Notes under the pieces: model-generated | The model's input: only the letters and a program-made list of their open reading frames with translations | What the model was told of the DNA's origin: nothing | Databases searched by the model: none | In this document: positions 1-6,800 of the stretch, in pieces | How the letters are laid out: each line of letters opens with the position of its first letter | Position numbering within the stretch: the stretch's first letter is position 1 | Translations under genes and position numbers: made by a program | Origin: an uncultured Saprospiraceae bacterium | Lineage (GTDB): Bacteria; Bacteroidota; Bacteroidia; Chitinophagales; Saprospiraceae | DNA: 7,137 bases | NCBI GenBank assembly: GCA_938033975.1 | Contig: CALHKJ010000271.1 | Location: 1 to 7,137, forward strand | Reading direction: 5' to 3'

Positions 1-117
1 TATTTTAATGGTGGAGGTCACAAAAACGCAAGTGGTGGTGCACTATATAGCAAACTAGAAACTGTGGTAGAAAAATTCAAAACTGTCCTACCTGAGTTTG
101 TAGAAAAATCAAATTAA
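1..117 (+). CDS. DHH/DHHA1-family phosphoesterase, C-terminal end (NrnA-like), partial
   Basis: The first 38 codons are open in frame 1 and end at TAA 115-117; the gene begins left of the window. The visible peptide starts YFNGGGHKNASGGAL. The GGGHKNA(S/A)G block is the hallmark of the DHHA1 substrate-binding domain at the C-terminus of DHH phosphoesterases. In NrnA-type enzymes, which degrade nanoRNAs/oligoribonucleotides and dephosphorylate pAp, this domain contacts the nucleotide substrate. After the motif only about 25 residues remain, a short helical tail rich in K, E and V, which is normal for the family. The protein should be cytosolic. The stop lies 9 nt before the next ATG, so co-transcription with the FKBP gene is likely. 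The family call rests on one strong motif. Whether it is NrnA proper or another DHH/DHHA1 protein cannot be decided from this fragment. Confidence 0.85.
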   Translation, partial: YFNGGGHKNASGGALYSKLETVVEKFKTVLPEFVEKSN

Positions 118-126
118 AATTACAAA

Positions 127-1020
127 ATGATAAAGAATCTAATTGCCTTTGTTTTACTTATAGCTTTAATAAGCTCTTGTGGAGAATCTGGAAGTAAAGA
201 GAAATATGTCAAGGGCTACAAAACAATTGCTCATAAATCCTCTAATGCTCAAAAACCTAATGTCGGAGAATATGTATTCTTCAACTTGGATATTTATGAT
301 GACAAAGGTACAGTGATTGACTCATCACCAAGAAATGATGAAATGCCAGTAATGCAAATAGTAGCAGAGGAAGATATTCCAGATAAATCAAATCCCGTAA
401 TAGCTATAATGGGTGATATGGCAATTGGCGATAGTCTTTCTCTATACATACCCATTGATTCTATTCCTAATCCTCCTCCTAGCATGATAGGTTCAGAGCA
501 TATTGAATATGTCATTGAAATGGTAAAGATTATGACTGAGGAGGAATTTGCAGAAGCGGCAAAAAAAAGACAAGAAGAGCAAGCTGCTAGATTACAAATA
601 GCAATGGCAGAAGCACCAAAAATCCTAGCAGGAATAGAAGTGACACTTAAAGATTATCTGGATGGAAAAAATGTGGGTGAAGTTAAAGAAGGATCAGATG
701 GTCTGAAAATAATAATTGTAGAACCTGGGGAAGGTCCTACAGCGAATGCTGGTCAATATGTTTCTGTAAGTTATGCAGGATACTTAGAAGACCTAAGCAG
801 TTTCGATAACAGCTACAATCGAGGTACACCATATAAACTTGCTTTAGGTCAAGGCTCTGTTATTAAAGGATGGGATGAAGGATTGGTCTATCTGAATGAA
901 GGTGCAAAAGCAATACTTGATATTCCATCTGCTTTAGGTTATGGTGCTGCAGGGAGTCCACCAAGAATTCCAGCTGACTCAAGGCTGTTGTTCTTTGTCG
1001 AAATGACAGAAATTAATTAA
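127..1020 (+). CDS. FKBP-type peptidyl-prolyl cis-trans isomerase, lipoprotein with two FKBP-like domains (GldI-like)
   Basis: A 297-residue lipoprotein predicted to speed proline isomerisation during folding of envelope or exported proteins. Residues 1-17 are a hydrophobic signal peptide ending in a lipobox (ISS-C18), so Cys18 should be lipidated. Residues about 45-136 form a degenerate FKBP-like domain with few active-site aromatics. A charged helical linker (about 137-172, rich in E, A, K and Q) follows. Residues about 190-297 are a canonical FKBP domain. Aligned by eye to FKBP12, pocket residues are kept: Y216, F226-D227, V245-I246, W249 (in GSVIKGWDEGL), Y272 (LGYGAAG) and F289. The catalytic domain is therefore probably active, and the first domain may serve dimerisation or chaperone binding. 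In gliding Bacteroidota, GldI is a lipoprotein PPIase of this kind needed for gliding and type IX secretion, but a general FkpA/Mip-like chaperone is equally possible. The ATG is chosen because it begins the signal peptide; no Shine-Dalgarno is seen. It sits 9 nt after the phosphoesterase stop and 21 nt before prfB. Confidence 0.9.
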   Translation: MIKNLIAFVLLIALISSCGESGSKEKYVKGYKTIAHKSSNAQKPNVGEYVFFNLDIYDDKGTVIDSSPRNDEMPVMQIVAEEDIPDKSNPVIAIMGDMAIGDSLSLYIPIDSIPNPPPSMIGSEHIEYVIEMVKIMTEEEFAEAAKKRQEEQAARLQIAMAEAPKILAGIEVTLKDYLDGKNVGEVKEGSDGLKIIIVEPGEGPTANAGQYVSVSYAGYLEDLSSFDNSYNRGTPYKLALGQGSVIKGWDEGLVYLNEGAKAILDIPSALGYGAAGSPPRIPADSRLLFFVEMTEIN

Positions 1021-1041
1021 TCTACAACAAAAGAAGACAAT

Positions 1042-2119
1042 ATGAACGCAGATCAATTATCTGAACTGCAAAAGCGATTGGTATCCATTAGGGGGTATCT
1101 TTGACATTGAAGCTCGCTTTAATAATGTAATGAATAAGGAGGAGCTTGCTGGAGACCCTGGATTTTGGGACAACCCTAGCAAAGCAGAAGAGGTCCTTAA
1201 GGAGATAAAGGCCGATAGAAAATGGCTCGATCGATACAACGAGCTTAAAACTCATATTGAAGATCTTGAAGTTCTTTATGAGTTTCAAAAAATGGGTGAA
1301 GCAACTGAGCAGGAGGTTGAGAAAAAATACAATATAATAGTAACTCTCATAGAGGAGATTGAATTCAAATCTACCCTAGACCAACCAGAAGATAAGTTAT
1401 CATGTATTATCGAAATTAATGCAGGTGCTGGAGGAACAGAGGCCTGTGATTGGGCGGAGATGCTTCACAGAATGTATTTAATGTATGGAGAAAAAAATGG
1501 CTTTAAAGTAAAGGAGTTAAACAGAGTTCATGGAGATGTTGCTGGTGTAAGAAGTGTAGAATTAGAAATTGATGGAGATAGTGCCTATGGTTTTCTAAAG
1601 TCAGAAAATGGTGTGCATAGATTGGTAAGAGTTAGTCCTTTTAACTCTCAAGGTAAAAGGATGACTTCTTTTGCATCTGTATTTGTTCACCCTATGGTTG
1701 ATTCTACTATAGAAATTGAGGTAAATCCAGCTGACATAGAGTGGGATACCTTCAGAGCGAGTGGCGCAGGTGGGCAACACGTAAATAAAACGGAGTCTGC
1801 GGTTAGGGTTAGACATCTTCCATCTGGCATTGCTGTAGAGTGTCAAGAAGAAAGATCACAGCATATGAATCGTGAGAAAGCACTCACTATGCTGAAGTCA
1901 CGTCTGTATACTTTGGAACTCGAAAAACAGATGAAAGAAAAATCGGCTGTTGAGAATACGAAAATGAAAAATGAATGGGGATCTCAAATTAGATCTTATG
2001 TTTTGGATGATAGACGTGTAAAAGATCACCGTACCAATTATGAAACCCGGAACCCTGATGACGTATTAAATGGCAATCTCACCCCTTTTATCAAGGCGTT
2101 TTTACTGTGGAATCCTTAA
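1042..2119 (+). CDS. prfB: peptide chain release factor 2, expressed by +1 programmed frameshift
   Basis: Class I release factor that recognises UAA and UGA stop codons and triggers peptide release on the ribosome. Translation starts at ATG 1042 and runs 20 codons to CTT 1099-1101, followed by an in-frame TGA (1102-1104). A +1 shift continues from GAC 1103 to TAA 2117-2119. The joined product is 358 residues, close to the usual RF2 length of about 365. The downstream frame alone has a tempting ATG at 1130, but starting there would lose 29 N-terminal residues. Diagnostic motifs are the stop-codon-reading tripeptide SPF (joined residues about 198-200, in RVSPFNSQGKR) and the catalytic GGQ (about 243-245, DNA 1769-1777, in RASGAGGQHVNKTES). 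The Gln of GGQ is normally methylated by PrmC. The residue four before GGQ is Ala, as in most bacteria. Domain 1 is the acidic helical N-terminus (GDPGFWDNP). The C-terminal SQIRSYVLDD block is typical. SPF rather than PxT excludes RF1. The gene follows the FKBP gene by 21 nt and has no strong initiation Shine-Dalgarno. Confidence 0.97.
1090..1105 (+). promoter_or_regulatory. prfB +1 programmed ribosomal frameshift site
   Basis: The 16-nt string AGGGGGTATCTTTGAC combines an internal Shine-Dalgarno-like AGGGGG (1090-1095), a three-base spacer TAT, the slippery Leu codon CTT (1099-1101) and the stop TGA with 3' C (1102-1105). As I recall it, this matches the Escherichia coli prfB site base for base. 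In the known mechanism, low RF2 slows termination at the poor UGA-C context, anti-Shine-Dalgarno pairing strains the ribosome, and tRNA-Leu slips from CUU to UUU so reading resumes at GAC. High RF2 terminates instead, giving a 20-residue peptide. A second zero-frame TGA lies at 1108-1110 and would stop any simple readthrough. The frames join correctly into RF2, which makes the call secure. Confidence 0.96.
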
Positions 2120-2284
2120 TATTTGTTAGCAAGACAAAGGATATATGGTAATTGTTTTTTAATTAAAAGTCAAAATCAAGGCAAATATTTCCCCACTGGG
2201 AGCAATTAAAGGCAATAATTCTGTATATTTAGTAGAATAGAGTATATAGTTAATTTCTTCTCTATTTTTAAATATACAATCAAC

Positions 2285-3823
2285 TTGAATAAGGGGTCTA
2301 AATATTTCCTAACAGGGTTTATCATTGGAGGGATTCTAGCAATGATAACAATGGTTTCCATTCTAAAAATCGAAAGCTTTTTTGGAAACTCAATATCTGT
2401 TTGGTCTTCGACAATAGGAGTAATTTGCTTATCTATAATTTTGGGATTGGTCTATGGTACAGTAAGAGTTTCTAAAAATAAATATTTGATTGATATGAAA
2501 AGACTGGTTATTATAGCCAGCTTTTTTGTGTTGATTTTTCCAATAATATCTCCTTCAGCAATAAGCTTGTTTATTGATGTTCCCTTAGGTGTTGGAGCAG
2601 CACTATCCTTAGCAACAATATTAGCACCCATCCTATTTTGTTTATCATCCACGATACCACTAATGGTAAATATTTTGGGTATGCATCAAACTGTAAATGA
2701 AGGAACCATATCCGCTTTCTTATTATCATCAATTTTGAGTGGAGCACTTGTTTTTAGTTATCTAACTGTATTTATTTTACTACCAAAACTTGGTATATCA
2801 ATGAGTGTTTTCTTAGCATTGGCAATGCTCTTTTTGGTATATGTGCTTTTAATAGTTGATTATAATATCAGAAACCTTGGACCTGTTGCTTTGCTAGGAT
2901 TTTGCTTTGTTTTTTTTGGATTTATTTTAGAAAAAGAGAATCGAGATAATAAGATCATATATGAATCGGATGGTCTTCTTGGCAATATAAAAGTTGTTGA
3001 TCAGTCTGCCGAAATATTTGGACAATCTGAAGAAGTAGGAAGAGCTTTATTTGTTGACAATTCGCTACAGAATTTTATTGATCACTCAGGTAATAGTATG
3101 TGGCATTGGTCTCACTTATTACCTACAATTATAGGCACCAAACCTCAAGGTTCTAAGACCTTACTTTTTGGTCTTGGTGCAGGTAGTCTGTATAATCAAA
3201 TCAAGTCTTTGAATCATGATATAGATGTAGTAGAAAAGGATCAAAGAATTTGGAATCTAGCGAAAGAATATTTCAACTTTCCTATGGATGAGGATGTGAT
3301 CATTGCAGATGCAAGGCAATACCTTAATACTTGTAAAGAAAGATACGACGTTATTTGCTTTGATTTGTTTGAAGGTGATTCTCCGCCTAATAATCTGTAC
3401 ACAAGGGAAGGTATACAGCAAGCAGCTACAAGCTTAAAACCGGATGGAATTATTGTTATAAATTATTTTGGTTTCCTTGAAGGAGACAAAGGCTACGCTG
3501 CTAGGAGTATTATAAAAACAATTGTGGATTTAGGTTTAAAGATTAACGTTATTCCAACTGTTGGTTCTGAAGATAGTAGGAATCTGATGCTCGTAATTTC
3601 AAATGATATTTATGTAAACTATAATCAAAGTTTTTTTTATGATCCCGCTAAGAAGCCTTTTAAGGCTTGGGCCAAATTATTGCATCCTATTGAAAGTATT
3701 GATTTAAATAGTGCAACAATAATTACTGACGAAAATGCCAGCATGAAATTATTTTCGAGCTTGCCTTCTGAAGCATGGCGCAAAGCTTATAATGAAATCT
3801 TTGCAACTGATTTTTTAAAATGA
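2285..3823 (+). CDS. membrane protein with C-terminal spermidine-synthase-like SAM-binding domain
   Basis: A 512-residue fusion protein. The N-terminal half has about seven hydrophobic segments (residues about 7-27, 38-60, 73-98, 104-131, 141-167, 171-191, 198-215), so it should sit in the inner membrane. Residues about 225-440 resemble the polyamine synthase fold: a beta-strand lead-in with LFVDNSLQN (the LLLDGxxQ position of SpeE), the SAM-binding loop LLFGLGAGS (about 293-301), the acidic residue E317 (VVEKD) that would bind the SAM ribose, D342 (IIADARQYL), and YDVICFDLFEGDSPP (about 354-368). D360 aligns with the catalytic Asp of spermidine synthase, but the second Asp of the usual DxxD is Glu (E363), and the substrate-side sequence differs. 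True spermidine synthesis is therefore uncertain; an aminopropyl- or methyltransferase-like role on another substrate fits as well. The start is taken as TTG 2285 because the frame upstream has a stop at 2216-2218 and no ATG. The alternative ATG 2342 would cut into the first helix. The next gene starts 40 nt downstream. Confidence 0.8.
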   Translation: MNKGSKYFLTGFIIGGILAMITMVSILKIESFFGNSISVWSSTIGVICLSIILGLVYGTVRVSKNKYLIDMKRLVIIASFFVLIFPIISPSAISLFIDVPLGVGAALSLATILAPILFCLSSTIPLMVNILGMHQTVNEGTISAFLLSSILSGALVFSYLTVFILLPKLGISMSVFLALAMLFLVYVLLIVDYNIRNLGPVALLGFCFVFFGFILEKENRDNKIIYESDGLLGNIKVVDQSAEIFGQSEEVGRALFVDNSLQNFIDHSGNSMWHWSHLLPTIIGTKPQGSKTLLFGLGAGSLYNQIKSLNHDIDVVEKDQRIWNLAKEYFNFPMDEDVIIADARQYLNTCKERYDVICFDLFEGDSPPNNLYTREGIQQAATSLKPDGIIVINYFGFLEGDKGYAARSIIKTIVDLGLKINVIPTVGSEDSRNLMLVISNDIYVNYNQSFFYDPAKKPFKAWAKLLHPIESIDLNSATIITDENASMKLFSSLPSEAWRKAYNEIFATDFLK

Positions 3824-3863
3824 ACTCAATTTAAGATGAATAATTAGAGATAAACACCAAATT

Positions 3864-6800
3864 ATGACAGCTATTAAACTTAACAAAATTGTCATAACCC
3901 TAATACTCCACTCAGTTTTTTATTCTATTTGCTTTTCTATGGGAGGTCCACCCGGTGGTACTAATCCTACAGGTGATTGTGGGCAAGAAAATATAATGGC
4001 AACTATTTCTGATATTGTTGGAGGTACTGCGGTAGTTTCCACCACCAGTGGAAGTCTTGAATCTGGTGGTATTTTAGAAATAGATGCAGATGGCTGTGGT
4101 CCTGTCTCATTTACTTTAAATTATTGTTTTACTTGGAATCAAGGTGCTGGTTTAAATTGGGTTCATGGTGTATCCTTTGAGCAAACCTCTGGGAGTTGGA
4201 ATACAACCGCTTTAAATGAACCGCCAGGTTGGATTGAGTTTGGAGGTTGTAGCAATGTTTGTGGTACTAACGGGTCAGGTGTAGATGGCTTTTATTATGA
4301 TGGGACTGATCTAAGTAGCGTCTGGTGTGAGGATATATCAACTACAACACAAGGAGGTGGTCCACCTTGCACTATAACTTGGACTAACACATGTCCTGAC
4401 TGTCTATGTGAGGATCAATTTTCGCCTGATTGTGGTGGGTTTGATCTTTCTGCAACTGGAACTTTCTACTATGGACAATTTAGTGGCCTTTCGGCAAATG
4501 ACGGTGATCCTTGCAATAACTGGGGTGATCCAAATACTAGTTTTTGTTTTGATTGGACAATGGAATATTGCCCTCCTGCAAGTGGTGATCCCGAAGCCGC
4601 TGAGTTTTCTATTACTGTTTTTGAAGACGGAGCGACTGGTGCTTGGTGCCTTGATGGCGAATGTGCTCTTCAAAATTTAATCAGCTTTCAGATCAATGGA
4701 GCTTGTCCAATAGATGCTTCTTTTGATGATATACCTGATGATTTTTGTAATGCAGTAGATTTTGATTTAAACAACCTTAGTGCAGGAGGAACATGGACAG
4801 GAGGAACTGTTGTGACGCCTGGTGATGCGAATACAAGTTTTAGTTATTGCGATAATATTGGAAATACATCCATTACACACGAAGTAGATGGAGGAGGATG
4901 TTCTGGCGGTACAGATACTGCATCAGATAATTTTATAGTTTATACACCTGAGATATCTAACAGTAGTGCTACAAATGGATCTGATTGTGGTTCTTTTGAT
5001 CCAGGTTTACAGGTAACAGTGGATATTGCAGAATTGAATGGTGGGAATACTGATTGGGAGGCAAATGGTGGAACAGGAACACTTTCTTGGTCGGGAACTG
5101 GTTCTGATGGAAATAACTATACTTATAATCCAGGAGACATATTAAGTAATTCTTCCTGCGATCCAATCACAATTTCTTTTGTTCCAACCTACGATACAGG
5201 TTGTGCCAGTTGTATAGATGTAGGACCTCCTGTAGATGTAGAAGTCTACCCTATTCTTCAAGAAATTGTAACTAATAATCCCGCTGTTTGCGGAGTAGCA
5301 ACTCTTGAAATTATTAATAGTGTTTCTGGCACCCTGTGTACAAGTTTTTCTGTCCAATGCTTAAATTCAGGAGATACAGAAAATCAACCTTATGGCGCAA
5401 CTTTCTTTGCAGGAACAAACTGCGAGCAGAGTTTTTCTGGCACACTAGAATGTAGTTGCATCCTATGTCAGGCTAATGCAGGTACAGTTGCCAATATTAC
5501 ACCTGATTGCCCAGGTCAAGTAGTTTCCGTTGGAACAAATAGTGATGCCAATACCGACCCAGGTTATGAAACAATAATGCTTGTAGTTGATCCCTTAGGA
5601 GAAGTTGTTTCTACTGGAAGTGATCCTTTTAATTGGACTATTCTTGGATGTGATTCATATTCATTCTATTCGTTTAATTATGACACAACAGATCCATCTG
5701 TCGTGATTCCTGGAATTGGAGATGATCCAACCATAGTAAGCTGTGATCCTCTTGGTAATCCATGTTGTGAACTTTCTGCTCCTCTAACAGTTTCATTCAC
5801 TGAAACAGAGGCACCAATATTTCCAGTCGAAGACGATGTGACTGTAAGCTGCATATCAGATATTCCAGTTAGCTTTGATTTAGCTTGGACAGATAACTGC
5901 GATGGAACAGGAAGTGTTGGGTATACAGAAAGTGGTGGACCTATTGATTTATGCACCGGTGGGTCTGTTAGCTATACATGGACTTACACTGACGCTTGTG
6001 GTAATGTAGGAACTGAATCTAAAATGTTTACAATTTTAGCACCAGTAGAAACAGCTTGTACAGGTACAGATCCTTGCTTTGAAAATTATATGGAAATCCT
6101 TGATTGTGAAGGAAATGTATGTCAAACTTGTACTGGGACTCCTATCACACCACCAACATGCGATCCAACAGTTGTATGTGATGGATCTGGTAATTTGTCT
6201 CATGAAGAATATGATGCAACAATATGTGATTGTATTGTTGTCCCAGATACTGCTCCAACATGTGATCCAACGGTAGTATGTGATGGTTCTGGCAATTTGT
6301 TTCACGAAGAATTTGATGCTACGATCTGTGATTGTATTCAGGTTCCAGATACAGCGCCAACTTGCGATCCAACAGTAGTATGTGATGGTTCTGGCAATTT
6401 ATCTCACGAAGAATATGATGCAACGATTTGTGATTGTGTTGTCGTCCCAGATACAGCGCCAACTTGCGATCCAACAGTAGTTTGTGACGGATCTGGTAAT
6501 TTGTTTCACGAAGAATTTGATGTAACTATCTGCGATTGTATTCAGGTTCCAGATACAGCGCCAACTTGCGATCCAACAGTAGTATGTGATGGCTCGGGTA
6601 ATCTATCTCATGAGGAATATGATGCAACAATATGTGATTGTATTGTTGTTCCTGATGTAGTACCAAGCTGTGATCCAACAGTAGTATGTGACGGCTCTGG
6701 TAATTTATCACATGAAGAATATGATGCAACAATCTGTGATTGTGTAGTCGTCTCAGATACTGCCCCTACTTGTGATCCGACAGTAGTATGTGATGGATCT

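Noticed and set aside
1042..1130. prfB as a frameshifted pseudogene, or start at ATG 1130
   Set aside because: The interruption is exactly the conserved programmed frameshift signal with CTT TGA C, and both frames join into a full-length RF2.
2120..2284. Promoter or terminator in the spacer after prfB
   Set aside because: TTTTAATTAAAA (2157-2168) is a perfect palindrome but only an AT stem with almost no loop. TCCCCACTGGGA (near 2190-2201) gives only a four-pair stem and no T-run. TATATTTA (2224-2231) is close to the Bacteroidota -7 element TAnnTTTG but lacks the final G and a TTG at the right distance upstream.
3876..3932. Lipoprotein signal in the large secreted protein (Cys23)
   Set aside because: The residue before Cys23 is Ile, not Gly/Ala/Ser, so it does not fit a lipobox. 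Ordinary signal peptidase I cleavage after about residue 25 is more likely.
4404..4680. Overlapping small ORFs on both strands (4404-4673 - and 4408-4680 +)
   Set aside because: Both lie inside the long coding frame starting at 3864, have no recognisable features, and arise from its codon composition.
5678..5956. 92-residue antisense ORF rich in Ser/Thr/Pro
   Set aside because: It is complementary to the HYR-like domain region of the large gene, lacks motifs, and its composition is explained by the sense codons.
6526..6732. Antisense open frames over the repeat array (also 6036-6305) and a + strand frame at 6079-6276
   Set aside because: They are periodic shadows of the 102-bp repeat in other frames, rich in His/Leu/Ile/Tyr, with no domain logic. 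The sense frame has a continuous, conserved Cys pattern and mostly silent drift between the older repeat copies.
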